Part shown: positions 21,901 through 38,000 of the stretch, in pieces
How the letters are laid out: the number at the start of each line of letters is the position of its first letter
Numbering within the stretch: position 1 is the first letter of the stretch
Source: Paralichthys olivaceus
Taxonomy: Eukaryota; Chordata; Actinopteri; Pleuronectiformes; Paralichthyidae
Direction of reading: 5' to 3'
Length of the DNA stretch: 64,000 bases
NCBI RefSeq assembly: GCF_024713975.1
Contig: NC_091097.1
Span: 7,372,861-7,436,860 of the forward strand
Made by a program: the position numbers and the translations under genes
Notes under the pieces: model-generated
Database searches by the model: none
The model's input: only the letters and a program-made list of their open reading frames with translations
Told to the model about the DNA's origin: nothing

Positions 21901-24818
21901 GATCTTTAGAAAACATGTGATGAGATTATTAAATATTTTTCCGATGCCCTTATCCTCTGTCAGGCTTTATGTGTCACATATAAAACGAGAGGCAACTTTC
22001 TCCACCTGCAGTCTTTCTCATTGTGTTAACATTGTCAGAGGTGACATTAACTATGACCTTGTCCCTCTCTGTGTCACAGTTCACTCGGCCAATGCCCCAG
22101 CAAAGCAGCGTCAAGCTGCTTGTCCTCAAACACAAAAACAATCTGTATGAGAAGAAATATTTACCTTTACAGTTCTCCTCTTCCTCTGCATCCACCAGCC
22201 TAGAAGGACAAAAGAAACGAGGGATAAGATGAGGTCACCGGCTGAAATATGAACAGGGAGGTGATGCAGACTTCAATCTTCGGCTGCAGTGCGTTCCCTC
22301 TTACAATGCACGACTTTGAGCCTCAGCATGCAGCTCCACCAAAGAAAACACAGTGCCATATTTGCATTCTAGGTAAAGCAACACTGTGGATGTCATGAAG
22401 GCGGAAAAACAAACCGCCTTTGTGGAAAGGTGCTGCACAAATGAATAGACAGAAAACTAAACCTGTGTTTCCAAAAGAGTAAAAGACTGGAAACTACCAT
22501 GTAATAAGTTGTGAAGGTTTTTTCAATAACTGGTAAGTCTGCTAATGTGCACACATTAATGTAGTTTTGCTGAGGATACTTGTCACTGCAAACAGGTCAC
22601 TGCAAAAAGCACCTTTTTTAGGAAGTAACAAACCAGGTGCCTCATCTGCTGCCCACAGCAAACAGCCCCTACCCGCTGCTCTCCTCCATCTCATTGGCTG
22701 TGATCGGCTGCGTCCTGAAGCGCTCGCTGGTCTTGCGACCACCACCAGGCCCACCACCAGGGAGGTAGCGGCGGGTGCGTCGTCTGCCCCCCTCAGAGCC
22801 CGGGTCTACAGCCAGGTCCAAGGAGGACGTGGCTCGCCCAGCATCGGGGCAGCTGGTGTCCACACAGAAAGAAGAGGAAAGAGGAGGAGTAGGAAGGGGA
22901 AGAGGAAGTTGAGATGAGGACAAGCATCGTCTAAGAGGTACACGGTCTGATAGTGACAGTCTGGATCATACACATGCAGGTGACCCTACACTTTCTCGAG
23001 CTGCGCTCCGCTCCCCGTCTGCTGCAGGAGGGCACTTCTCAACTGGCCTACCGACACCCGAGTGTGGAGCTGCGGGACATCGTGCCCATCGGGGAAGAGG
23101 TCCCCCTCCCCACTCAGCATGCTGGCAGAGTCCTGGGAACCCTGCCTGGAGGGGGCGGGAGTGAGGGGAAGGAGGTGAGGATGCAGGAGTGGAGACCATG
23201 GGTTCACTCTCAGAAAAAAATAAAAAGTCGAACCTTTCCATCAAATGTTGCCAAATGCTTCAAGAGAGAAAGGTGATAAGTTAGTACCTTTTTTTTCTGA
23301 GAGTGAAGATGTGACCAGTCAACGCACACTCTGAGAAAATACACCCATGTCACCACATATCATGATGGGAAAAGTGATGAGCTGGGACAGGAGCAGCTCT
23401 TACGTCTACATGCAAGAGGAGAATCAGGGTGGCTTTACAGCTCCCTGCTGGGACTCACTGATTTAGACCTCTCAGTTTTAATTAGCAACAAAGGCAGCAG
23501 AGCAACTGGTAAAGTCAAGGATCTGCTGCTGCTGCTGCTGCTGCTGAGAGGAACCAATCTAGTTTAAAAACTTTATGAATATCACTGAGGACACTAAATG
23601 AGATGGATTTACTTTGAAAACTTCGTGTTTCTGCTTTCAAATGAACAAATTGTTTCTTGGAATGTTTAGTAAATACTTGTATGCGAATACATATGATTAT
23701 ACACTATTGCCTTTTCATATTTGTTATAATTGAATCTAGAATCAAGACCTGATTTAAATACAGTTTGACTCAGATCTAAATAAAAAACAACGGAAATTTG
23801 GTGAGGAGCATTGACAAACAAAAAAAGTGGAGAATAATGTTTAATGACTAAATAAGAGAAAGATTTCGTCTCAGAACACCTGCTCCCTTCCACATACATC
23901 CTCAGGACCAAAGAGCTTATAGAGACTCCATCACTACACTGCAATGTTTCTCAGTAACAACCATAGACTGTATGGTAACAACTCAATTTACAACTGGTGG
24001 CAGCAACAAAATATATCTTTTTTATAGACTTAGACAGTTGTGTAGGTTTTACTTATTTTACGAGGCTTAAAGTTGTATTTTCAACTGAAAGAAAATATCA
24101 TTCGCAATGGGTTAAAGGAGATAACGTTCTATAATAGAACATAAAAATGAGCCCTAGTTGTAGAGTAAATGAGTTTTGCATTATTTCACTGGTTCCTTTT
24201 CTAGGGTGGCTGAGATGTCTCACACAAGTGCATTGATGAAAAACATGAATGTAAAAGCCACATAACGGAAACACAACCACAACGGAAGTGTGAGACAATA
24301 GATGTTGTATGGGTACAGGTACCAAGAGCATCAAAAAGTAACAAAGCACTGTTACACCTCAAAATGTCAGTTTTTACAGGCATGTCATTTTAAGTGGCGA
24401 TTGAAACATCCGGATTCACTTGCTTAACTCATACATCCTTAACTGAGTTATGTTGTAGTTTTTGCATTCAGGTTTTGTGCTTGTGTGAGACGTATCGGCC
24501 ATGAACTTTCACCCACTCAGTGAAGTCAACATTCACTCCAGACACGACTAACCTTCCCAGGTAGCTGGACTCTGCAGGCGTCTCTGTCTCTAATCCATTT
24601 GAGACCCCTCGTGTCCTGCCATTAACTCTCGGGCCATCTGAGTTCGATGTCCCTCTCGGGGCTTGGGATCCCGGGTCATGGGTCTCCTTCCCATCCCTCC
24701 TCACCCACTTTGAAGGTAGTTCCTCCACGTTACCAAAACGCTCAGCCAGCTCTCGCCTCCTCTCAGCCTTATAGCGAGCGATTCGCTCTGATCTGGGCTC
24801 CAAAACTGGGTTCTCCAT
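7190..24818 (-). CDS. svilc: supervillin-type villin/gelsolin protein
   Basis: 32 coding exons: 24818-24553, 23145-22990, 22852-22673, 22199-22165, 21033-20972, 19917-19772, 18821-18593, 18459-17891, 17679-17583, 16263-16216, 16088-16026, 15337-15263, 15175-15073, 14824-14792, 14703-14542, 14389-14234, 14148-14044, 13962-13826, 13336-13189, 12994-12849, 12757-12582, 11821-11683, 11197-10879, 10762-10611, 10466-10364, 10271-10067, 9958-9825, 9742-9587, 9009-8866, 8777-8665, 7646-7491, 7279-7190. The frame is open for 1600 residues. The N-terminus has the supervillin motif [24 protein letters not shown] motifs occur near residues 190, 272 and 350, the second and third just after LSVAAK-like/[10 protein letters not shown] helices. 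[19 protein letters not shown] opens the gelsolin-like half (about 740-1510). The end is a villin headpiece (about 1540-1600). Supervillins link cortical actin, myosin II and membrane at adhesions. It is shorter than human SVIL (1788 or more) and starts near the ERIARYK motif. The 'c' paralog label is inferred from this divergence. Confidence 0.93.
8050..8494. mobile_element. non-autonomous DNA transposon with CAGTGGTGG terminal repeats
   Basis: A 445-bp AT-rich element inside the svilc intron between exons 30 and 31. It begins CAGTGGTGG and ends CCACCACTG, a perfect 9-bp terminal inverted repeat. The interior has many AGTAAAAGTA-like steps. This architecture is that of the very common hAT-like miniature elements of teleosts. 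No transposase frame is present. I could not see a clear 8-bp target duplication. Confidence 0.7.
9237..9262. repeat. (AC)n microsatellite
   Basis: About 13 perfect AC units in a svilc intron. Confidence 0.95.
9964..9998. repeat. (AC)n microsatellite close to a svilc acceptor
   Basis: About 17 AC units starting five bases upstream (in transcript terms) of the acceptor for the exon beginning at 9958. On the minus strand it is a (GT)n run that replaces the normal pyrimidine tract, so repeat length could affect splicing of that exon. Confidence 0.85.
11436..11468. repeat. TTCTA pentanucleotide repeat
   Basis: A short run of CTATT/TTCTA pentamers in the svilc intron between exons 22 and 23. Confidence 0.7.
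12011..12106. repeat. perfect 44-bp inverted repeat (hairpin) in svilc intron 21
   Basis: The left arm 12011-12054 and the right arm 12063-12106 are exact reverse complements over 44 bases, separated by the 8-base loop ATGATGTA. Each arm has a balanced composition and contains TGAGCTAGATCTCATCGCCC. It lies in the 760-bp intron between svilc exons 21 and 22. Transcription of svilc would give a long, fully paired hairpin. I do not recognise it as a known microRNA; the perfect pairing is more like a very recent inverted duplication. Confidence 0.9.
15425..15660. repeat. degenerate interspersed repeat (LINE/SINE-tail type)
   Basis: Contains CAGTCCATCACAGGGC, then CATGTCTTTGGACTGTGGGA, GGAGAAAAACC-A-ACAGGGAGGACAT and GGTATCGAAC in order. 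This is the recognisable layout of a repeat found very widely in teleost genomes. It is degenerate and lies in the svilc intron between exons 11 and 12. Confidence 0.65.
17015..17105. repeat. TCGTGT-type imperfect tandem repeat
   Basis: Imperfect tandem run of TCGTAT, TCGTGT, TTGTGT and TCACAT hexamers over about 90 bp in the svilc intron between exons 9 and 10. Confidence 0.7.
23523..23546. repeat. (CTG)8 trinucleotide repeat
   Basis: Eight perfect CTG units (CAG on the svilc sense strand) in the first coding-region intron of svilc. Confidence 0.95.
24217..24491. mobile_element. short element with GTCTCACACAAG terminal inverted repeats
   Basis: Begins GTCTCACACAAG and ends CTTGTGTGAGAC, a 12-bp perfect inverted repeat at the two ends of a 275-bp segment. 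Internal boxes (ACGGAAAC, AACAGATGTTG-like, GTACAGGTACC, TTACACCTCAAA) recur in the same order at 57740-58200. No coding capacity. It ends about 60 bp from the donor of the first svilc coding exon. Confidence 0.6.
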
Positions 24819-24836
24819 GGCGTTGATGTCGCTCAG

Positions 24837-27357
24837 TCTGATTCAGGGATGGAAAGCAGGTGGGTTCTTCTGTCTTTTCCAGTAAAATCCAGATTCCATC
24901 AGCTGTAAAGACTCATGGAGTCCACCAATCAGAGGCTGCAAACCAGTCTGCACATCGGTGAGAAGGATGTTTCTCCTTAAAGATGAAAAACCAAACACAA
25001 AGATAAATAACAGATGTCCATTTGTCACCATTGCAGAACATGCACATCACCTATCCGCCCTTCAGGGGTTTGCATGTCTTCCTATAAAGGCCCATAACAA
25101 CACAGATGCCTTCATTATATATTAAACAAATTTTCTCCTTCATTCACATCTCTCTCTCCTCTCTTGCTTGAGTCCATGTAAGATGACCTGTGCCAGGCTG
25201 CGATGCCATGCAGGAATCTCCCCTTGCACTGAAACTCAACACCGCAGCACCTCAGCGCAACTCTGGATCCAGGCCTTCAATGCACTGAGTCTGCAGGGTC
25301 ACTGGACTTTTCCACAACGCAGCATGTAACTTAAGCTGAACAAGTCACTGTTCTCCTGTTCAAATGTTATCTAATGAGCAACATAGCCATTTTGACTGCT
25401 GCTTGCCAAGACAGCGCTATCTGTCAAACCCAGAGGCCAAATGACACCAGCTATAGTTTCGTATTTGTTTAAATACACAAATAATGAGGATCGGAATGAT
25501 GACAAGTTCACAAGGATGACACAGTAAAAAGTCCCTGCTGGCTACATGGTTGCCTGGAGGTGAATAAACACTAACAAAGCCTGAGCCTGTGACCCAGATA
25601 TAAATAGTACTGATATGGCACAATTTGCACGTAAAGACAGTCGCCAACCATAAGCTCGGTCGGCAAAGGCTTGAGTGGGTATGTGTGCTCACGAATGTGT
25701 ACAAACATAGATGTGTGTTTGCACATGTGTCTGTGCACTTTCCAAAAAGTGTGGATGTCAGCATTCCTGATGCAGGAAACACAATGGAGCCAGAACAAAG
25801 AGACCTGAGCCGTGGACTTAGTGCACCACAGAGATCTGCTGCAGGCCTGAATGGTTAGAGTGGAGGCAGCGATCACGGAGTAAAAGACACAACTTGTGTG
25901 TTTATTTTATCGCTTGTGTGTTTTATTTTTAACTGCAACTGTTAGACTGAAAGAGGGAAGAGTGAGCGATCCCTATGAGACAACACTTCGCCACTTCCTG
26001 TACCTGTGCTTCAAACTAAAACAAACAGGACTCATCACCCCACAGGCCCAGGCCCACAAAGAGGGCATCGCTCAAGTATCCCAGAGTCTCACTGACGCCA
26101 CACTCCTTTATGCCTCTGCTTAACAGAACATGAGTAAAAGTTGACAGTGGCCACACTTATGTGAAGAGCAAAGGTCATGTGACTGGCTGGAGGATTTTAT
26201 ATTGGAGGGGAGATTGCCATTGAGGCTCAACAAGGATCATGGGCTTCTAATCCAGAGACACTAGTTGACACTGGCTCGGAAATAAAGCCTGTAGATGAGC
26301 AGACAGGGCAGACGCTTGACCTCCTGTCAGATATCTAATCTCAAACTTCAACAATGCTCTTTTATTTAAAGATGAATGTGAATATATTAACCATTGATTG
26401 CTGACCTGAGGAAGTAAATGAACTCTCTAGCAGCACTATCATGGCACAATTTCAAACCTGTATCAGGAATTATAGGCTTGATTGTTTGAGTTCACTCAAA
26501 GTGCCAAGATGTTAGATGTTATGCAACATGAGGACCTCATTTCTCAGTGGCATTGCAGTAAACCAGATTAAATTGTTGGCCTAGAATAAGCCTCTGACCA
26601 ATTACACCTGTCCTGACTGACTGCAACTAGAGTCAGTGTTAAGCCTTGATCTGTACATTAGAGGGATGAGGCTGGAAGAGCAGCTTCCCCCCTCATGCAA
26701 TCACCATTATCCACTCATCAGCTTCCAGTGGGATGAAGCACATCAACATCAACAGGTGGTCTGACGGAACATTTACCTCAAATTGTCAAAAACAGCAAAC
26801 TCATATTATACATTCTTGGAATATAAAATGGCACACCCTTTTCAAGGTACAGACGCGTAACCACCGTTGTTTTCATAACAAAGGACATTTTGGGGCTATA
26901 AAACTTACTTCATCAGGATTCAGTTCGACTTATTTATAGTTATTTATGGTGAGTGGAAATATAAAGACTTAACTCAGTGGATAAAAGTCGCAATTAGATG
27001 GACAAAAGTAAAGTTGATGCAGTTGCATTCACGCGTAATTCGTGCGTAAAACGTGTTCAAGTTGACATAATTTGTCAAAAAGTGTCTCCCTTAAAATATT
27101 TTTAGACACTTCATGAAACCTTTGACTCTAAAGCTGAAAAAGTGAGTGACCACGAATACCACGAGTCTATATCCGATGCACAGTCTGAAGTTCAGCAGCT
27201 CAGACCTCAACAACCACCGAGAGACGATTGACAGGAATAAGCGACTGTGTGGTAACATATGCATAACCCGGGTTTAGCGGAAACATGTCGGAATCTGTAG
27301 GGATTTCGTTATCAAATTAATGAACACCGAAAGAAAGAATTAATGCGCATACTTACG
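24837..27357 (-). other. svilc: 5'UTR intron of svilc and donor of its non-coding first exon
   Basis: The exon holding the svilc start codon begins at 24837 (acceptor ...CCCTGAATCAG). Upstream on the minus strand, a near-consensus donor AACC|GTAAGT ends a probable non-coding exon at 27357. A TATTTATA sequence on the minus strand at about 27485-27492 could position the start of transcription some 100 bp upstream of that donor. The 2.5-kb intron between them shows no other convincing exon. Confidence 0.5.
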
Positions 27358-27699
27358 GTTGCGGTGCTACTGCCCTTCCTCAGCCCGGCGGTCCCTCCCC
27401 ACTGGCCCCCGCACCACGGACTGTATCTCCAAATGTAGCCACAGTGGCAGCTGTGGAGGGCTCTCCGTATTAAGGGGGGAGAGTATAAATAGATGGATGA
27501 ACGAGGACGCCCCTTCCACTGTCCAGGAAGCAACCAAGAGACGCTGCTCCCGTAGAGCTGTGGTCTCATGCACAGAGGATCGACTTTAGCACATAATCAA
27601 GTAGCAGTTGCTGCAAGTTTGCATATATGATGTCATATGGCATGTTTCCTGTGCCTTCACTGATGATGCTGACACTCAGCAGAGTCCAGACATCCTCCA

Positions 27700-27860
27700 A
27701 GGCCCAACAGTCCCCTCACATCCAATCAAGCTGCACCAAATTTCACATACTTATAGATATCAGTTCCCTAATTGTGCCTGTTTATATATCAAGGTCCATG
27801 AAAATTGGTAAAAATGTCAAACACCATATCTCAAGTGAAAAAGTTGGGAAAAAAGTCCTG
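27700..27860. repeat. teleost interspersed repeat fragment
   Basis: Contains GCACCAAATTTCACATACTTATAGATATCAG and related words that reappear at 34250-34320 (GCACCAAATTTCACTCATAAATATCAG). These are two diverged pieces of one family, in the intergenic flanks of cdk21. Confidence 0.55.
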
Positions 27861-28544
27861 GTCCTTTTTGCCCCCAAAATCTTTAGTCCACTCTGAATTC
27901 TCACCATTCTATCTTGAAATCATTCAGTGATACCTGATGTTTAATTTGAATCTACTTTATATTTAATGAATGCTTTATTAAGGTCAGTGTACCGTTTTTT
28001 GTCTGAAGAGTGTTGCTTATTCTTCTTCTATTGTTTAATTGTGTTGCATTTATTAAAGTATCCATGAAATTTGGGGTCTTCAACTAAACAAAGATCACAG
28101 GTCCCCGAAATGTTTCAGCACTGCCCCCATCTGTTCTAATTGTGCAATTACAAGTTAAAGTCTCATACAAGCACTATCCCAGGGACGCAACATGGAAAAT
28201 TAGAGACAGATCCGTGAGACAATTATTTATCGAAATACTTGAATTAACAACAAAACCCTTTGACAAAAAAAAAATTGTTCAATACATCACTGCAAACATA
28301 AATACAGGTGTGAACGATTCCAAATATCTTCCCAACAATTACAAAAGTAAAAGGTCTTCATTTTCTCTCGTATTCACAAATCTGGAGCAAAAGAAGCTTT
28401 GATGAAACAAAATAAACTAAGTGGCCATTGTGAAAGTGCTCATAATAGTGCTGTCAGCAGCAAAAGAGAATCCTTATTTTTTGTGTAAACATTCAACAAG
28501 AACAACGTAGCACAATGTCTTTGTGTGAGTACACATTCAAAATG

Positions 28545-28625
28545 CAAAAGTATTTGCATGAGGTAATTGCAAGTTCGCTGAAAGCTCAATAAACGTAACT
28601 CAAACATGTAGCATCCCACTCACAA
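28545..28625. repeat. segment shared by the 3' flanks of cdk21 and retsat, copy 1
   Basis: AAAAGTATTTGCATGAGGTAATT is followed, after a variable gap, by GAAGCTCAATAA-CGT and TCAAACATG-A-CAT-CCACT. The same series, diverged, occurs at 34757-34842. This copy lies 50-130 bp downstream of the cdk21 stop, so probably in its 3'UTR. It includes the octamer ATTTGCAT. Confidence 0.7.
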
Positions 28626-28676
28626 CTTGAACTGTGAGTAGTGGCATGAATATTCCAAAGTAGATCATTCCAATCA

Positions 28677-33340
<4,664 letters not shown>

Positions 33341-33365
33341 GGTCCTCCCGGGATGAAGAAATGAA

Positions 33366-33536
33366 CCTGCAGACAAACAGAAGAAGCTAGCTCAGCAGAA
33401 TGTGACCTACAGAGGTTAGCAGGTTAGCACGCAGCTCATCGTCCTCTGTTGCACAAACGCAAAGATCTTGGAAGAACAAGGTTTGAAAAGCAAGCGGACC
33501 TGATTTCTGAACTTCACTTCAGCGTGTGACCTTACT
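33366..33536 (-). other. cdk21: 5'UTR splice of cdk21
   Basis: The first coding exon begins at 33366 after the acceptor GTCTGCAG. A matching donor (CCGA|GTAAGG) ends a probable non-coding exon at 33536. The intervening sequence (33367-33535) would be a short 169-bp 5'UTR intron. The promoter would lie just beyond; no TATA box is evident. Confidence 0.45.
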
Positions 33537-35004
33537 CGGACCTCCAGACCCGCCGCCTGCTGCAGAGGAAAAGGAAGCTCCAGACAGCAGCTACTTTAAA
33601 ATCTATTAAAAATCACACCCACTTTGTTCAGGAGCTAATCAGGAAGCTGAACCTGAGAAATCCCTCCACGACCTCCATGCTGCTGCCAACACGTGCTGCG
33701 TTCAGGTGCACACAACAACAAGCTACTTTATTTACCAAGAAACAAAAACAAACTTTATCTATGGACAAGAAAGTGGGTGGTACTGAACTACATTACCACC
33801 ACCAGTAGTACTACATAATAATATTGTTATATTACTTCTCTATTCTTAATAATCGTAATAACATTTTTCATTGAATTAGGACTATTTTGTTGCAACATTA
33901 TACATGTTTTCATTAGATTACGACTTATCTGTTGTAATATGACCTTTTTGTTGTAATAATACAACTTTTATGTTTTTATATTACAACCTTATTCTTGTAT
34001 ATAACATTATCATTGAATTACAGCTTCATTTTAGTAATATTATGTAGTATATAATGTATTTTGTAACATTATATTAGTACTACATCGCATACTACTGCTA
34101 CTTATAATGATAATAATGAGAAGCAGAAATGATATCGATGCAACTTCCATAAAATTGTAGTAATGAGAAATAACAAGAATGACACAATAGAGTATACCTC
34201 CGACAAGGCCCCACCGTTCCCTTGTGAAGCCACTTTTAATTTCACTAGATCCAGATTTCTATTTGCATCTGCACCAAATTTCACTCATAAATATCAGTCT
34301 CCTAAACACATCAGATTTTTCCATCAAGATCAACAGATTATTCTGTGGAGGTAATACTAAAATCCAATCTATTTTACAAATATTATGTTTATGTATCAGT
34401 AATTACTGTCAAAGTGCTTCATATAAAGGGAGAATTTATATTCTAAGGTTAAAACAATTCGCAAAAAAATAAATAGCATGTTGGTTATTGATTTAATTGG
34501 CACAAAAACGTGTAAAGGGTGGATCATCAACCAATACCGTAAGAAAAGAAATTAAATTTCCTGTCGAGAGAGTATTGACATAAATACACACAGTACACCA
34601 GATACTGAATGGCATCTGTTGTTTATTACCAAATGGGGAGTCATCTTTGTAAACTTGTAACAGAATGCAAATCAAAATTAAGAGTATAGTTCGGCACAGA
34701 ACAAGAAATTAAAACACTACACAACAAATGTGTGTATGAATTTCAACACAGTGAATGATATAAAAGTATTTGCATGAGGTAATTTTAGCTGTTTTAAGTG
34801 CTGGAAGCTCAATAACCGTTATTCAAACATGAAACATCTCACTCTCTTAACAAAGCTGAATTAATGTAGATGTGCATGAGTCATACGTTTTAGCAGTTTG
34901 TGATGGGAAACTCGAAAACTCCTTACACACAGATTTCAGTTGTGCGATCAGTTACTGGTTAGACACACTATATAACGGTCACTCAGCTGAATGATGTCAG
35001 GCAG
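33537..35004. other. intergenic: cdk21 upstream to retsat downstream flank
   Basis: AT-rich with TAATA/TTATTA runs at about 33810-34120 and a degenerate interspersed repeat at about 34190-34360 (GCACCAAATTTCAC box). The segment at 34757-34842 is similar to the 3' flank of cdk21. A minus-strand AATAAA (34627-34622) about 380 bp after the retsat stop is a possible poly(A) signal. No extra gene seen. Confidence 0.5.
34757..34842. repeat. segment shared by the 3' flanks of cdk21 and retsat, copy 2
   Basis: TAAAAGTATTTGCATGAGGTAATT, then TGGAAGCTCAATAACCGTT and TCAAACATGAAACATCTCACT. It matches the series at 28545-28625 with substitutions and a different gap. It sits 160-250 bp downstream of the retsat stop on the sense strand. 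The octamer ATTTGCAT is identical in both copies. Confidence 0.7.
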
Positions 35005-38000
35005 TTACTCCTCTTTGCATTTGCTGTTCATAGCTTTTGTTTTCTTTGCCAGGTTGATAGCATCCAGATGGAGGTTGCGGTTGAGAATGACAGAGCCGCA
35101 GGTGAGAGCTCCGGCCAAAGCACCCGCAAAGCCACACAGAAACACATCCTGGCCTGAAATACACAAAACATGAAATGTACCAAATTCATTCATACAGTTT
35201 GTCAGGAAATGTAGGCAGCCTCACAGAGGTTTGAGTAAAGGGAAATCTGAACGTGAAATCAATAAGTCACGCTGTCAAACATAGCTCTGGATGATATCAC
35301 GCTGTGTGCCGTACACAAACTGACCTGTCAGATAGAGGTTCTTCAGCGGAGTCTGAGGTCTCACTGTAAAGTTGAGTTCAGGGCTGAAGCGGGCGATGCC
35401 GTGATCCGCGCCGTAGATTTCACCTTTGGGTGCTCCAATGTAGTGTGTGTTTGTGATGGGGGTTCCAGCATCAATAAACTCAACCTGCACAAAAACAAAT
35501 GTGATGTATTTTTTTCATTTAATCAAAAAGAATCACACATAAAACTGCTTATAATTGTATAAAACATTGCATCCAAGAAACAACCAAAGACGCCACCTTA
35601 AAAAACTACATAGAGCTTTTCTAACACCATATAATAAACTAGACTATTGTAATTCTATCAATTAATTAACACACGACCTTCTAAAATATCCATATCACTG
35701 GCAGCTAGTTCCTGCAGCCATGATTTAAATTCAAATTCTAAGTAATTGTGCAGTTTTACATCTCGCTGCAGAAGATTTCAGGACACATGGTATCAGCTCT
35801 TTTACTGAGCTCAGTGCAGACTGAAAATGACTTGGGGAAATAAAGTTGATGCCTTTTTGATGGCTGGATCACATAGATGAGGTAGGTAACCTGGGTGCTC
35901 TGTGATATAGCACAATATCCAAAGTATGTAAACACTGAGAACCTGCATACGCATACACTTGTGCACAAGCATAAAGCAGCAATAACACGCAGGCCCTTCA
36001 GTCCTTTTGGATTAATCCACCATGACCACAGTAAATGACCACAACACAGGATGAATCTACATCTGTGTGCATCTGAGCATTTACCTTGTCTCTGGTTATC
36101 TTTGGGAAGACGTCCATCACCACCTCCAGAACAGAGTCGATGAAAGCCTGTTTCAGCTCTTTGTAGTCTGCCCCTCTGTTCGTCACTTTGTTGTCCTTCC
36201 ACTCCTCGAACCACTCATAGTTGGCAAAGCTGACGAGACTCAGAGTGGATTTGCCTGATGTGACATGAAAAAACTAGTTCAATATAAAAAAATATATGAC
36301 GATACAGAAAACTGTTCTCCCACATTCTATAACCCTGGTTCTGGATTGTCCAGAGACAAAGGCTCGCATTAACTAACACGCCTGAAAGCACGTGTCACAT
36401 GACCATTTGCTGGTCGAAAACTTCAGAGTTGTGTGGATGCCAGGAGTAAATATAGCAAAAGTGATGCTTTTTAAAACTATAACTTAATAGTGTAGTCACA
36501 TGCTGCATCTCATGTTTGTGTACCTGGCGATCTTTCCTCCCAGGTTGGATCCTTAGCTGATGGAGAGGCGACAAACAGCAGGGGTACATTTTTGGCTGAA
36601 TCTTCCCTCTTTCCCTTCATATAGCTCTCCACCCTGTAATTGAAAACAGGTAATAAGATTTGATATAAACTCACACAGATAGCAGATAAAATACTTCTAT
36701 TAGAATATTAAACTAAAAATGATTAAAATCTACCGTAAATTCCTGTAACTTTAACAGGCAACACATGAAAGAGTCAACACAACATACAATTCGTCGAAGT
36801 TGTTCTCAGTAAAGATCCAGTAGTTGTCTGCTTTCAGGCCCAGCTCCTCTTTGGTTCCAGTCAGACCCAGAAAAATACTCAGGCCTCCTTCACCATTCTT
36901 CATCATACTCAGCTGCTTCTGAATGGCTGCAATGCACATGTAGGACAACTTTACAGAAACACGTTCACGTTCAGTGTAATTTGCTCATAGAACCTGATCA
37001 AGAAATTATTTCCTGATGGCTGAAACAGTCAGTCAGCCTAAAAGTAACAGATACCAACTTCTTATGGTAAAAATGATCTTAGCCCAAAGGTAAATATACT
37101 AATTCACCATTTAAGTGTATTTGTAACTCTTTCTGTCATGTTTAAAACCTTCTTCTCGGGTCATGTGTGAAACTATAATTACTCTCCTGGTTGTCTACCC
37201 CTGCACACCAGTGCAGTTTCAGTCCCTTCAGGTGTTCCTGACATCTTGCATTCACAATAATATGAGATGAGATCACTGTGATCTTTGACCACTGAAATCT
37301 AATCAGTTAATCTAGTCCAAGTGACAACTGGTCAATATTTGAGAAAATTATCTACTGGCAGAGTTGAGATTTCATAGATCAAGAGGCCATAACACACTTT
37401 TGTAAGGCCATGTGACCCTTTGCCTTTGACCTTCGACCACCCAAATCTTATCAGTTAATCCGTGAGTCTAAATGAACATTTGTGCCAAATTTGAAAGCAT
37501 TCTCTCAAGGTGTTCTTAAGACATGTTCATGAGGCAAGTACAAATGACTGACAAAAACAAAGAACAAATATATAATTTAACATTCTTGGATTCCATCTTC
37601 TAAAATTGAGTTAGTTCTCTGCTATATAAATATCTTAAGGTTTTGGACAAAACATGTTGACTCCCTGAGTCTGTCAGAAATTTTTAACTGTATTAACATT
37701 TCACAGATTAATCATTTAGCAATTACATGGAAAAAAAGTTTTTTAATGCAGCTCATATTCTTCCCTCACCTGGCATGGCCTGGAGCTCTTTAGGCAGTAG
37801 CTTCTCGTAGGTGTTGAAGATTCCAGCATTGGAGATGACCATGGGGGCATGGATATGGATTTCCTCCTGACCTTTCATCACACTCACACCTAAAAGGATA
37901 AGAACAGACACAGTGAATCCTCTGTGGGAGCAACATCTGTGATGGTGTATTAAGGACCACACCCACCATAAGCTTCCTTGGCATCATTGAACAAGATGCG

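Noticed and set aside
22990..22992. Earlier donor (AAA|GTGTAG) for svilc exon 2
   Set aside because: Phase 0 would misread exon 3. Using the second GT (AAAGT|GTAGGG) keeps the CPDAGRAT frame leading to TQPIT.
28142..28402. 86-codon plus-strand open frame between svilc and cdk21
   Set aside because: AT-rich, low complexity toward the end, no family resemblance, and positioned in the likely cdk21 3' flank.
33341..33376. Longer cdk21 N-terminus starting at 33376
   Set aside because: It crosses the acceptor at 33366/33367. The MAF start gives normal CDK4-like length.
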